This document shows positions 24,251-35,140 of a stretch of DNA of 64,000 nt, piece after piece. The stretch lies in NCBI RefSeq assembly GCF_039555335.1, contig NC_092635.1, positions 53,573,755-53,637,754 of the forward strand. The letters run 5' to 3'. The number at the start of each line of letters is the position of its first letter. Positions within the stretch are counted from its first letter, which is position 1. This stretch comes from Amphiura filiformis (taxonomy: Eukaryota; Echinodermata; Ophiuroidea; Amphilepidida; Amphiuridae). The position numbers and the translations under genes are program-made. Under the pieces are notes generated by a model. That model worked only from the letters and a program-made list of their open reading frames with translations. It was not told the origin of the DNA and ran no database searches.

Positions 24251-25375
24251 AAAAGCTATTAAACCAAGATAACACTCATTGAAACAGCTCAACTGATTAA
24301 ATCGGATCTTCTCTGGCTGTGCACATGTGTCTGTTGTGCGATATAGCAATGAGCTGCTATAATACAGCTTCAGTTGGGTAACCGATTATAAAGGAAACGA
24401 AAGGAAACAATGGTAGTGGAGCTTTGTTCACGAAATGAGACAATGCCTGCTTTTTGTTAACCAGCATTCTTGAAAATGAGTAACATAATGATTGTTGACT
24501 TAATACGGTTTGGAAATAATTTCTTCATATTTTTGGTGTTATCTGTCGTTTACATATCCTTCTTAAAACACAAAAGTGCGACCCTTTGTCAATCACCTAC
24601 AGTATCCAATTTCGGCATACTATATAAGAAACTCATCATGATGATTGCCAGAGAATAGTTTAAATGTAGCTTGTACCGTTTTTTTGTGGCATCCTTCAGA
24701 AGTGAGCGGTCCGATACCAATATTTTCGGTCAAATCTCCATTCAATTAACACGGGGAGTTGGCTAGCTATGCCTTGCCCTCACTCATATTTTACAAAAGT
24801 GCGACTATTTCTGAACATCTAACCTAGCTGTAATTTTAGGTCATGTTAGAGAAATATATTTGCTAGAAGTTTGGACAATAATTTAAATATTGGCTGGTTA
24901 TTTTTCACACAGTGATGTTAACTAGGCAAGTGCCCATTCTTCCAACATACATCATTTGTAGAGGTCACGCGTCAATGGTGAGAGCACTGTGTATTGTGTA
25001 TAGGAAAACGGACAGTAACTGCAGTATGGGACCGCGTTTGCGCAAGCAGTGAGGTAGATGGCGCTCCATCGTTTACTCCCGAAATACTTTTTTTGCTTCC
25101 AAGCGGACTCACGAGTGAGCTTACATTGAAGAGCGTGGATCACTCGTTCATCTGCTTTCACGAGACATCTTGCATACGACAATGTATGAGCTTCTAAATA
25201 GATGTCAGAATGTTTTGGCAGGGATAGCCCATCAGGGCTGTAAAGAACAGCTGGTGTGGAACCAAATTCGGCAACCCCAAGCCAAGATTTTATAGCATTG
25301 GTGTGAAGGTGATCAAGGCACATCAAGAATTAAATTGTTCAAAATGTGTATATTAAATATTTTATGTTTACTAAC
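24251..25375. other. Intron sequence without recognised features
   Basis: This AT-rich stretch lies between the retroelement relic and the next host exon. No exon, repeat family or coding signature was recognised. Confidence 0.6.
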
Positions 25376-25633
25376 TTGGAGCATCATCATCGTCAATCGT
25401 GACTGTAGCTTTGTGGACAGGTTCCAAAAGTGCGTGTCCATTAGCAGCCGCAGTAGCAGCATCATCAAATTCAATTTCAACCAGCAGCTGCTCTATATCT
25501 TCTTCAATTGAGTCGTCCATAATTTCAAGAGTTACCGATTTTGTGTCTTCACCAACTGCAAATGTCACAATTGCTGGGGTAAATGCTCCATAGTCCGTCG
25601 CAGACGTGGCGGATAAGTCGGTTGCTGTAAGAG
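25376..25633 (-). CDS. Calx-beta domain 4, second-half exon
   Basis: A 258-bp exon, phase 1 at both ends: acceptor TTATTAG at the 25633 side, donor GTTAGT at the 25376 side. It encodes LTATDLSATSATDYGAF, then VTFAVGEDTKSVTLEIMDDS, then EEDIEQLLVEIEF and ATVTIDDDDAP. This is the second half of a Calx-beta fold: the TDY strand, the VTF...G...V strand and the closing VTIDDDD. It lies just upstream of array unit 19 in the transcript and is spliced to it, by inference, because the phases match. A nearby alternative acceptor (CTTACAG) would shift the frame. Confidence 0.9.
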
Positions 25634-26011
25634 CTAATAATTACAGTTTGTTTGGTTATACATGAGGTAAACACAACAAAAAAAATTATACAATCCACTT
25701 TTATTCAAAACATTATAATGAAAAGCTGACCAACGAGCGGTTTTGCCTCTGCACTCGACCGAACAACAATTCCCGACAAATGTTTATTGTTTTATTAGTC
25801 GTAGTAGTCGTAGTATGTCAGTAGTACATAACTCCATAGGCCCATGTTCCAAGACTTGAACAAGAGAATAAGATAATAGTAAATGTCATCCAGCTACAAA
25901 CCAGTTTGTTATCATTCAATTGTGCAATGATTACGCGGTTAAACAACATCAGAAGGCTAACCGTGAATAATTGTTCGTTAAAGTTAACAAATATGAGCAC
26001 TTGCTTCTTAC

Positions 26012-26119
26012 TTGTTGTAGTTGAGACACTGAGATCCCCTCTTCTTCTAACGATTATAGTTACAATACCAGTTGCTTCGTCAACAAAGTAATCCGTACAA
26101 TCCAGAAAGTACCACGTTC
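26012..26119 (-). CDS. Calx-beta domain 4, first-half exon
   Basis: A 108-bp exon, phase 1, acceptor CTTACAG, donor GTAAGA. It encodes GTWYFLDCTDYFVDEATG, then IVTIIVRRRGDLSVSTTT. The pattern Y.V.E...V....V.RRGD is the first beta-strand pair of Calx-beta domains. WYxLDC recurs in domain 3 and, as WYHLDR, in domain 2, suggesting that the single-copy domains form one sub-lineage distinct from the amplified one. Confidence 0.9.
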
Positions 26120-26221
26120 CTGTAAGTTTAATTAGACTGTTCTACTTGAGTTTAATTAGCTTAAAGCTTATACTGCTGTAGCAAAGTCTACAAGCAGCAA
26201 CTTAAATGAACAGGAATACTA

Positions 26222-26660
26222 TACATAGTATAGGGGGAAGCAATTCAATTCAAGTAATGGAAGGCGGAAGGAGTGAAAGAAAGGGGGATTGAATTGAAGA
26301 ATGCGAACTAAAAAAAAGGAAAGAAAAGACCAGGGAAGGAAAGGGAAGATGAATGAGAAAGGGTAAAGAAAGAACAAAAGTGGAAATCAATCGGGCTAAA
26401 AGGAGGAAGGGAAGGGGAGGCAAGGAAAAGAGACGAAGAAGAAAAAGATAGTAAAAGAAAAGAATATTAATAAAATCATCAGAATTGAAAGCCTGAAGAG
26501 GGTAGGGAAGGGTAATTTCAAAAAGGGAAGACCAGGGAAGATGAAGAAGGAAGAAGACTGAAGACAATGAAGAAATAGAAATTGAAGGGTAAGTAATTAA
26601 GTGATATAATGGAAAGTAGGAGTGAGAGAGAGAGGGGATAAAATGAAAAGAACCTGGGAA
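26222..26660 (+). repeat. Long polypurine tract (polypyrimidine in the transcript)
   Basis: About 440 bp of the plus strand is overwhelmingly A and G (runs of gga, aag, gaa) with only scattered pyrimidines. In the host transcript this is a CU-rich tract inside the intron, about 100-540 nt upstream of the acceptor of exon 26012-26119. The 139-codon minus-strand frame across it is a low-complexity artefact. Confidence 0.85.
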
Positions 26661-26800
26661 GACTAGCATGACTAGTGTAGGTACTTAACGTTTATGTAAG
26701 CGCCCATTGTGCCAATTACGGCTTTTCTAAAGTCACGCTGCTGATTCGTTTAAAACGTAAGCATTTGTTTGATATCGTTATTCCATATTTTAATATAATC

Positions 26801-26964
26801 AATTGACTTTTTCGGCAAATCCCATAAGCCTTCACTAGTACACCTGAGAACTCGTCATTTGATGTCACGCCGACCTGCGCCGATGCGCACATCGTTTATC
26901 GAACATCGGTACTACGCATTGAGTCGGCGTGACGTCTTATGGAATTTACCGAAAAGGTCAATTT
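26801..26964. mobile_element. Fold-back MITE, about 164 bp
   Basis: Inverted ends: aattgactttttcggcaaat at 26801 pairs with gaaaaggtcaattta at 26951-26965, extended by cccataag against cttatgg. Inner arms continue with cacgccgac against gtcggcgtg. No coding capacity. Confidence 0.75.
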
Positions 26965-27649
26965 AGGGGTATACTTTTGCTCAAGAGCTTATTTACTTGA
27001 AGGGGGATATTGGAATGCCATCTTTCCCTGGGTAAGATCAGACAGCAAGCCAAGCCACGGCTAGACGGTAACATGAGTAGGTTTATTTCACCTTGAAGTC
27101 ATGGATAGTCTTGCAAATATGGGATAACTTTCCCTTAGGCTATCCAATATGCCTGAATTAGTAGGACTACAACAGCTTACAACTGATATCTACTGGTCAG
27201 TTTATACTCTTATTTCCACATCTGTTATTTGTATGTAGGCCTTTAACTCCTTTAAAGTTCGAATGCGGTAAAGCACCTATACCTATAGTGGCGATAGGTG
27301 AAAACAATTCTTGAATGTATTGCCCTGCGCGATTATGCTCCCTGTAGTGCAGAGCAATACATTTAACTACAATTACGCGGTTCGTAATTAAGGTGGCCCC
27401 CACAAAACTATACACCACATGCGGCCACCATATACTATCACAATAGTTTGAAGTTGATCGGTGATTGCGTTTAATGGAAAAAATAGAGTGGATTAATGGA
27501 AAAAATATGCAAATGAGCTCATTAATATTCATATGCAAATAAAATGACACAAAACTATTCAGCACATCAGGCCACCATATCCTATCACCGTACCAAGTTT
27601 GATATAAAATTGGACGGATTGAGTGTGATACCTGAATTTATCGGTCGAG

Positions 27650-27706
27650 CTAGAGTTTTCAAATATCATGCGAGACGAAGTCGAGCGTGATATTTGAAAA
27701 CTCTAG
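27650..27706. repeat. Hairpin with 22-nt arms
   Basis: The arm 27650-27671 (ctagagttttcaaatatcat plus gc) pairs with 27685-27706 with a single G/A-type mismatch; the loop is 13 nt. It sits immediately upstream of the truncated retroelement, possibly at the target boundary. Confidence 0.85.
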
Positions 27707-27724
27707 CGAGATGCTGGCCATCTG

Positions 27725-29094
27725 ATTTTTATAAATGACATGCCAAATTATTTAAATAACTCAATTATTGACATGTATGCTGATGATACTTTAATCTACG
27801 TTTGTCATAAAGATGTCACTACTATTGAAAATCTCCTAAACGATGACCTTATGTCATTAAATAATTGGCTTGATGATAACCATATGAAAGCAAATGTAAA
27901 CAAAACAAAGGTAATGTTGCTGGGTACGCCATTTAAAACAAGACAAATTAGTAATTTTAATGTAACTATGAATGATATTGTGCTTGAAAATGTAAATTCG
28001 TTAAAGTATCTTGGTGTTTCTATTGATTCAAACTTAAAATGGAATGATCATGTTAACAACGTTTGCCGAAAGGTATGTAATGGCCTTGGTATCATGAGGA
28101 GAATTAAGCCATTTGTACCAAAGAGTTCCCTTATCACAATTTATAACACATTGGTACTTCCTCACTTTGATTATGGTATGATTGTCTGGAGTAGTTGTAC
28201 GGAAACTAATATAAATAGGCTTCAAAAACTCCAGAATACTGCCATGAGAATTATTTTATGTATGCCATTCCGTACACACATTAAAGATATGTTAATGACT
28301 TTAGGCTTCATGGATATTCGTAGTCGAATTTTATATAATAATGGGTGTATGATGTACAAAGTTTTGAATAATATGGCACCTGCTTACCTTAATGATTTAT
28401 TTCATGAAGTTAGTTCTATCCATGCTGTACATACACGAACAAGCAAAGCTGGGAATCTTTACAAGCCTAGTTTTAATACTTATTATGGTAAAAGTACGTT
28501 TCAATATCAAGGATGTATCACATGGAATCTTATTTCAAAGGATATCCGAGATGCAAAATCATTCTCGTCTTTTAAAACAGCTTTTAAAAAGATCTGAAAT
28601 TATGTTAATGTATCTTGCCATTTACGAGTCATCATCTTGCTCTGCATTCTTAAATTATGTTTACAATTACAATAGGTTTTTTAACATATCAATGTATATT
28701 TCTTATATATTTTCTAATGTTTTTTTTAATCAATTATCCTATTTATGTATATATATATATCTTTTATGTCTTTTACATCAGCATGTCTCTTAATATTATG
28801 GTTTTTATGGTTCGATTATATGTTTATGTCAATATTTATATTCTTATGCATTTCTTATGAAGTTTCTAATGTTTTTTATCAAATATTCAATAATGTATAT
28901 ACATATCTTTTATGTCTTTTACATCAACGTGTCTCTTAAGTATGGTTTTATGGATGGATTATATGTTTATGTAAATATTTATTTTCTTTTAACATGTAAA
29001 ACTGTGTTTTATACGTTAGCAGGGCCCTGCTGAAAATCAATTTTTATTGAGCAGGTTACCCTGTTGAAATATTGTGAAATAAATAAATAAATAA
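27725..29094 (+). mobile_element. 5'-truncated non-LTR retrotransposon (CR1/jockey-like reverse-transcriptase C-terminus)
   Basis: An open frame from about 27725 to 28597 (285 codons from the first ATG at 27740) starts just upstream of the catalytic YADDT box and continues through KANVNKTKVMLLG, SLKYLGVSIDSNLKWNDHV and VLPHFDYGMIVWSS, ending AFKKI then a stop. These are the palm C-terminal motifs and the conserved C-terminal extension of CR1/jockey-type non-LTR reverse transcriptases. A normal protein would carry several hundred more residues before YADD, so this copy is dead on arrival. The open frame and clean 3' tail of (aaat)n, 29076-29094, suggest a fairly recent insertion. The 3' UTR has a small gcagggccctgc palindrome near 29020. 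Confidence 0.85.
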
Positions 29095-29470
29095 ATACCC
29101 TACCTCCGTACCAAGTTTGAAGTTGATCGGTGATAGCGTTTAAGCTGGAGAGTGGATTAATGAATTTGCTTCCGCCCGGACAAACAAACAAACAAACAAA
29201 GAAACAAACAAGGGAACAAACAACCATCTGGATGATAACATAAGCCCCACATATATATGTGGGGGCCAAAAATTATTTCCACCTATCATTATGGTCTGCA
29301 TCGAATTATTTATAGTGTTTGTTTAATAAGAATTAATGTTTACATAATTTCAAAATATACCATAATCTGACATTAGTTCCATCAAATCAAGGAAAAGTTA
29401 AAGTATTTTAACTAATTTGACTTCCTTAGACTTTATAACGACTATATTCTGTTTGTTGATCCGTGTGAAT

Positions 29471-29474
<4 letters not shown>

Positions 29475-29505
<31 letters not shown>
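29475..29505. repeat. A31 homopolymer
   Basis: Thirty-one consecutive A on the plus strand, about 35 bp beyond the donor end of exon 29539-29787. Confidence 0.95.
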
Positions 29506-29508
<3 letters not shown>

Positions 29509-29538
29509 ATTTGATTGAAATAACTATTCGAACTATAC

Positions 29539-29787
29539 CTATAAAATCATCATCAATGATTGTGACGAAAGCCTTGTTCAGATCAGTCAGTGCACTTCTT
29601 TCGTCAGCGATATAAGTCAAATTAATTGCTATTTGAAGGTGTTCTAACGGTTCCTCGCTCATGTCATTCGCGATGTTCAGTGTTATCGGTGTGGAACATG
29701 TTTCATCCGCCTCAAAATCGACAGTCACTGATGATAACGCTGTGTAATCACTCGTTGATAGTGCTGTTATGTCTGTTGTCGTTACAT
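29539..29787 (-). CDS. Calx-beta domain 3, second-half exon
   Basis: A 249-bp exon, phase 1, acceptor TTCTACAG, donor GTATAG. It encodes VTTTDITALSTSDYTALSS, then VTVDFEADETCSTPITLNIAND, EEPLEHLQIAINLTYIADE and AFVTIIDDDFI. This is the standard second half of Calx-beta with the closing VTIIDDD acidic cluster. It is 83 codons against 77 in array units because the loop before AFVTI is longer. Confidence 0.9.
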
Positions 29788-29897
29788 CTGTAGAATTGAG
29801 GGAATTCATAAAAGGTATCGTAAATGATATGAGATGAGTTACTTTTTGGCACATCTCATTTTTATTCTAGTGAAACGTAGACAATGCCGCATAGATC

Positions 29898-29955
29898 GAG
29901 AGAGAGAAAGAAAGAAAGAAAGAAAGAAAGAACTTAAGAAAGAAAGCAAGAAAGC

Positions 29956-30039
<84 letters not shown>

Positions 30040-30041
30040 AC
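29898..30041. repeat. (GAAA)n microsatellite
   Basis: About 140 bp of gaaa repeats with a few interruptions (cttaa, gcaa). It produces spurious open frames of K/E/R on one strand and F/L/S on the other. In the transcript it is a CUUU tract about 110 nt upstream of the acceptor of exon 29539-29787. Confidence 0.95.
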
Positions 30042-30710
30042 GAAATTTGACCTTTCGTATTTCAGATATACGGTTTTTTCCAAAATTTACGGAGGGAGGG
30101 GAATGTATATCTTCAATACGAAAGGTCAAATTTTCAAATGAGGGATGGCTTTTACTCCCAGCTACATACACTTGAAGTACATATCATTAGATTTATTATG
30201 TTTACTTTGAGGACTGCTAAATGTCAAAAATATCAGTTTTTAATAATTTGCCATAAAATTGTATTATATCACGAATTTCACAAAATCAAATTAATATTTG
30301 ATATCAAAAGGACATTCCTCGTATTCAGAATGCAATTTCATGTGTCTGATATGCTCTCATGTCCCACAAAAAATACTGTGCAAACGTTGCTATCCAAACA
30401 TTTGCTGAGGTAGGGGAATGTATATCTTCAATACGAAAGGTCAAAATTTTCAAATGATGGACGGCTTTTCCTCCCAGCTTCATACACTTGAAGTACATAT
30501 CATTAGATTTATTATGTTTACTTTGAGGACTGCTAAATGTCAAAATATCAGTTTTTAATAATTTGCCATTGTATTATATCACAAATTTCACAAAATCAAA
30601 AATATTTGATATCAAAAGGACATTCCTCGTATTCAGAATGCAATTTCATTTGTCTGATATGCTCTCATGTCCCACAAAAAATACTGTGCAAACGTTGCTA
30701 TCCGATCCCT
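30042..30710. repeat. Two tandem copies of a ~315-bp unknown repeat plus a short hairpin
   Basis: The word gaatgtatatcttcaatacg begins at 30101 and again at 30416, and about 290 bp downstream of each copy align closely (last shared word caaacgttgctatcc). Just before copy 1, atttgacctttcgtat (about 30044-30059) pairs with atacgaaaggtcaaat, giving a fold-back at the left edge. No coding capacity. Confidence 0.85.
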
Positions 30711-31062
30711 TAATGCAATATTTTCATTATTCTTTATAACTGATAATGACGATTTTCATATTAAGAAATAAAAGATCTGAACAGGGTTGAAATTTAAAGT
30801 TGAAAACTACTGAACGTACGTTGACCCACAAGGATACATGATCATATAGGTCAAATACTATGGCCACAGGGGCCCAGATGTAAATACGAGAAAAAAACAA
30901 TTTCAGCAAATAAAGCAAGATGAGCAGATAGCATTTACCATGGGGCCATTGAAAAATGGCTTCAGGTGTAATTTCAGGTGTGAGGAAAACAAACATTGGT
31001 TCCACTAATGTACCAAGAAAAATTGCCAATTGGAAAATGACTACCATGTACTACAAACTTAC

Positions 31063-31176
31063 CAATAAATCCATAAGCGCTTTTGGTGGTATCTCCTCTC
31101 CTTTTAACTACTAGATCAAGAATTAAGTCAGACTCTCTGACAGTATACTCAACACAATCCAGATAATACCATGTGT
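31063..31176 (-). CDS. Calx-beta domain 3, first-half exon
   Basis: A 114-bp exon, phase 1, acceptor CCACCAG, donor GTAAGT. It encodes TWYYLDCVEYTVRESD, then LILDLVVKRRGDTTKSAYGFI. This is the Calx-beta first half, with Y.V.E and V.RRGD. The joint to exon 29539-29787 gives FID then VTTTDITALS, matching the corresponding joint in domain 4. Confidence 0.9.
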
Positions 31177-31312
31177 CTGGTGGTAAATTAAGAAAAAGAA
31201 AACAAAGAACAGAAAAATATATCAACTATAATCATTTTTATCTATCTTAAGGTGGTACTACACCCCTTGATAAATTTCTGACTACTTTTGCATTTTTCTC
31301 AAAAAATAATAA

Positions 31313-31546
31313 CACACTAGTAACAAAAGTTATGTATATTATAGTGGCAATGAATCCATGTTACTACACTGGAATTTCAGTGACAAAAGACAAGCGGTAC
31401 ATTATTTATGGTATATAAGAAAAGAGCTAGAATGTACCTCATTTCTTAACATAGATAATGAACCACTCGTCTTGAATCACTGAAATTTCAGTGAAGTAAT
31501 TGGATTCCTTGCCGCTATAATATACATAACTTTTGTTACTAGTGTG
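31313..31546. mobile_element. Fold-back repeat with ~38-nt arms
   Basis: The arm cacactagtaacaaaagtta at 31313 continues through tgtatattatagtggcaa. It pairs with ttgccgctataatatac through taacttttgttactagtgtg, ending at 31546. A second inner pair flanks the middle (ggaatttcagtga against tcactgaaatttc). The surrounding aaggtggtactacacccc word is probably part of the same element. Confidence 0.8.
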
Positions 31547-31560
31547 TATTTATTTTTTGA

Positions 31561-32030
31561 AATGAAAACCCAAAATCTTGTCCAAAGTCCCGTGCAAATT
31601 CAATGCTAATTTTACCTCACCAAACCGGCCTGGGTTTGTCGCAGTTGGAAGACGGGTGTCGCGAAACTGTTTTAGGTACGAATTTAATACTTTCTGTCAA
31701 TCAAGCTTGCTCTATACTCTTTCATTAATTCAAGAATTCATAATTCATTATAATAACGGGGGACCGCCTTGATAAGTAAAATGACAGGAGATCGCATGAA
31801 ACTCAAGTCAGAGAGAGCCCAAACCAGTGAAGCCAACCGGAAATGGTAACCATGGCAGTCAAGTGGCCCATTCTAGGCGCTAATTGGATGTGACTGTGGT
31901 AGATGGAACTAGTTTAGCACCGGGTTATTGTTGGCACTTGACAAACAGCACTTAAACCCGGTAAGTGTTGTAAAGGTCATGGAAAATTTACTGTAGACAT
32001 AACTGCACTATGCATGAAGGAAAAACTTAC
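31561..32030. other. Intron without recognised features
   Basis: No inverted ends, tandem repeat or coding signature was seen. Confidence 0.55.
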
Positions 32031-32288
32031 CTATTCTGTCATAGTCATAAATGGATACAGTAGCTGTTGTCAGATCACCAAGATCTTCTTGCACAGTTGA
32101 GTCGGCGACGTTTGGCCCAGGATTTGAAAGATAGACTAAAAATTCTTCTGTGCCCTCAAAAAGTCCGTCGCTATTGATGGTGATATCATACATCTTAACG
32201 AATTCATCCTGTAAAAAGGGTATTGTCACTGTCCCAAAGTTAACATAATCCGCAGTTTCTGATGCAGTCAGACCAACTACTGTAAGAT
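32031..32288 (-). CDS. Calx-beta domain 2, second-half exon
   Basis: A 258-bp exon, phase 1, acceptor TTATTCAG, donor GTAAGT. It encodes LTVVGLTASETADYVNFGT, then VTIPFLQDEFVKMYDITINSD, FEGTEEFLVYLSNPG and ATVSIYDYDRI. The LSNPG and TATVSI strands are typical. The closing acidic cluster is YDYD rather than DDD, so Ca2+ binding at that edge may be weakened. Confidence 0.9.
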
Positions 32289-32966
32289 CTGAATAAAACA
32301 AGTTAATGCAAATTGTATTTTAATCATTTTAATGGCAGTAGCTTGAAGTGCATAATGGACGACATTGACATTTTCTTTATTGACCCCTTTATAGCATCGA
32401 TCCCCATTAATCAAATGACCCTTAAACAGGGTTATTTACAGTGATTTGACCCACAATATAGTCATTTTAACCACAATTTAGGGTCAAATAGTTGAACATG
32501 TCGGTGGGGTTAAATTTAACCCTTTTTAGTCGGTGCATAGTTGACTCAAGTAACGGGGTCAAAAATGACCCTTTTGTGTCGTATTTTGACCCCGTTGTTT
32601 TGAGTGTGACATATGATGTTTTGTTTGGCAAAGGATTTAAACATCTGAGCCCCTTGAACATTTTCTTCAGGTAAAACAAAAGCCAAAATCTTGAATTATG
32701 AAACTACATCTTCTAAAATCACCTCACTTGAAGACTATCGTCGTGGGTTACCTGAATGACAGTCAGCTGTCAACAGCTCCTCGACAGAACACAACGATAA
32801 ACTAGCAGCATTGTTGAAAGTTGGATTAAATACCAAATCAATACAAAAATACCCGCTTTTTCTTCGTCAATTGTAAATGAAACATTTGAACCAACCCATT
32901 GTATTTTACATAATGTGTGTGAGAGGGTACAGTATAAGAATTCCATTTAACATTCTGTTGACTTAC
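32289..32966. other. Intron with GGGTCA/TGACCC-rich degenerate repeat
   Basis: Between about 32430 and 32610 the words gacccac, gggtcaaa and aaatgaccctttt recur in both orientations. This looks like a degraded inverted-repeat element without definable ends. The rest shows nothing. Confidence 0.45.
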
Positions 32967-33089
32967 CGACTGATCCACCATCGTGGTCCGTTTGACCTTT
33001 TCGTATTATAGTAATCGGGAATGTTCTCGTGCCCGTTGATGGTTCACTGACAGAATAGAACGCCCTATCCAAATGATACCAAGTTTGTT
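32967..33089 (-). CDS. Calx-beta domain 2, first-half exon
   Basis: A 123-bp exon, phase 1, acceptor GTTTTAG, donor GTAAGT. It encodes QTWYHLDRAFYSVSEPSTG, then FPITIIRKGQTDHDGGSV. It is the first half of a Calx-beta domain, joined by phase to exon 32031-32288. Upstream in the transcript the next recognisable exon is 46506-46823, implying an intron of about 13.4 kb filled by the transposon complex between them. Confidence 0.9.
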
Positions 33090-33240
33090 CTAAAACGGAT
33101 TAAATCAACCCAATAATAATAATCAGTAAACGATTAAATTTTTCATACAATCATGGAAAAAAGTTTGGAATACTTTTTTTTTTAAACACGCCGATTTCTT
33201 TCTTGGGAAAAATATCTTCATTACTAACAAGCGAACAGTA

Positions 33241-33530
33241 TACCCAGTGGGCACAGGTTAGGATTTCGACGTTGTATCAACGTTGATACAACGTCGAAAT
33301 CTAACCTAACCTGATTTCAACCCGATTTCAACCTAGAGATTGGTTGAAATCAGGTTGAAATTTCAACGTCGATACAACGTTGAAATTTCAACCTGATTTC
33401 AACCATGTTTGAACCAACTTTCAATGAAAAAATTAAGGAGGTTGAAATCAGGTTGAAACTTCAACGTTGATACAACGTTGAAATTTCAACCTGATTTCAA
33501 CCAATGTTTCAATGCACAACTTAATGACCT
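33241..33530. mobile_element. Left terminal region of a TA-flanked TACCCAG element
   Basis: It begins tacccagtgggcaca right after a TA and continues with many short direct and inverted copies of caacctgatttcaac and acgttgatacaacgtt. The inverse end lies at 43609-43623, with related sub-repeats inside. Confidence 0.75.
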
Positions 33531-33810
33531 TATATAAAATATTATTAGGACGAAATATGCCTATGCCTAGTATACTAACATGTTTAAAGGTCGAGAGCAT
33601 TGAGATTTTACCCAAATTTCATTTTATATATCCAGGCCGCATGATCTAACGATTTAAACCGGACTTCCGTTTTCCTTCAAGTGGCGCGAGGCGTGCACTA
33701 CCTCCAATGACTTACCCGAAAACACCGGGTGGTACGGGGTATGCTATACGGCCCCGTCGCCGCTCAATTGGCGGGCTGATGTTGATAATTATGGGAATTC
33801 CTACAACATG

Positions 33811-34079
33811 GTGAACACTTGTGAACACTTGTGGGGGGGGTTGATGCAAAAGGGTGGGGGTGGGGCTTTAGTTTTGACCCTCTTATGGGTACGGCAGGGG
33901 CCTTGAAAAATGACTAAAATTTTCCCAGGAAAATTGAGTTTATATGATTTTCTATGGGATTGACTCATAATTTTCATGTCAAAAAGGGCGGCCCTGAATT
34001 TTTTTAGTACTGAAAGGGGGGGCGAAAAACTTTCGCGATGATTTTTTTTGCATCACCCCCCCCCACAAGTGTTTGTGAG
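33811..34079. mobile_element. Inverted-repeat element with acttgtgggggg ends
   Basis: gtgaacacttgtggggg at the left pairs with ccccccacaagtgtttgtg at the right. Between them is about 230 bp of G-rich sequence with no coding capacity. Confidence 0.65.
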
Positions 34080-34249
34080 TGGTCCCTAATAGGCCTATTG
34101 GAACTTCGCATATCTTCTATTTTACTAACCCGATTATGTGATGTCGCCCCGGGGTATTGCCCGGGTATGCGCCGCGGCGTAGCCGGCGTCAGTAGGTGCA
34201 GATCGAGGTCGGTGGGCACGCCCTCTCTAAATATTGTGATATTGTGGGT

Positions 34250-35140
34250 GGGTACGGTACGTACACGCGTGCACAAGTGTTAACTCGCCGGTACACACAT
34301 GCGTTCGCAAATGTTTGCGAGTACGCACTCATGTTTACAAGTGTTCATGGGTACGATTGCGTACATTGCCGGTACACACATTCACAAGTATATGCGAATA
34401 CGCACGCGCGTGCGCAAGTCTTTATGGGTACGCATGTACATGTTCAAGTTTTTATGGGTACGCACATGTGTTTGCAAGTTATTGCGGGTGCGCACGCGCG
34501 TTCGCAAGTGTTTGCAAGTACACATGTGCATACACAAGTGTTTGCAAGTACAAACGCACGTTCGCAAGTGTTTATGTGCACGCATGCGCGCGGGCAAGAT
34601 ATTGCAGGTAGGCACGCGAGTTTGCAAATGTTTATGAGTACTCGCGTGCGTGCGCAGGTTATTGCGGGTACGCATGCCCGTTCCCAAGTGTTTGCGAGTA
34701 CGCACGCACGTTCGCAAGTTTTTACGTGTATGCACTCGTTCTCAAGTGTTTATGCGTACGCATGCACGTTCGCAAGTGTTTGCAAATACGCAAGCGCATG
34801 CGCAAGTGTTTATGGGTACGCACTTGTGTTCGAAAGTTATTGCGGGAACGCACGCGCGTGCGTGCACAAGACATTGCGTTACGCAGTCGAGTTTTCAAGT
34901 GTTTTCGAGTACGCATGCGCGTTCGCAAGTGTTTATGGGTACGCGAAAGTTATTACGGGTACGCATGTGAGTTCGCAAGTTTTTATGGGTACGCGAAAGT
35001 TATTACGGGTACGCATGCGAATTCGCAAGTGTTTGCAAGTACACTCTCGCGTTCACAAGAAGTGTTTACACGCGCATTTGCAAATTATTGTAGGTACGTA
35101 CGCGCGTGCACAAGTGTTTGTGAGTAGGCCTACGCACACG
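34250..35140. repeat. 30-bp minisatellite, about 29 copies
   Basis: Consensus roughly gggtacgcacgcgcgttcgc followed by aagtgtttgc, with period close to 30. Because 30 is a multiple of three, stop-free frames run through the block on both strands, including a 367-codon frame at 34196-35299 with a ten-residue repeat (such as GTHARSQVFA). The copies vary freely at coding and non-coding positions alike, which argues against a protein. Alternating acgcgcgtgcgtgc stretches are Z-DNA-prone. Confidence 0.9.

Larger units (their letters stand above)
27389..29271. mobile_element. Composite repeat with inverted TGGCCCCCACA ends, host of a retroelement
   Basis: The left end ggtggcccccacaaaactat and the right end tatatatgtgggggccaaaa share an 11-bp inverted terminal repeat. 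Sub-repeats with caagtttgaagttgatcggtg occur near both ends (27448, 27594, 29112), followed near the right end by a caaacaaacaaac tract. The reverse-transcriptase fragment lies within it. No clear target duplication was found, so the element boundaries are provisional. Confidence 0.55.

Noticed and set aside
26250..26669. 139-codon minus-strand frame rich in F, L, S and P
   Set aside because: Low-complexity reading of the polypurine tract; no domain, and only repeat composition keeps it open.
29834..30175. Overlapping K/E/R-rich and F/L/S-rich open frames
   Set aside because: Products of a GAAA microsatellite; no conserved sequence outside it.
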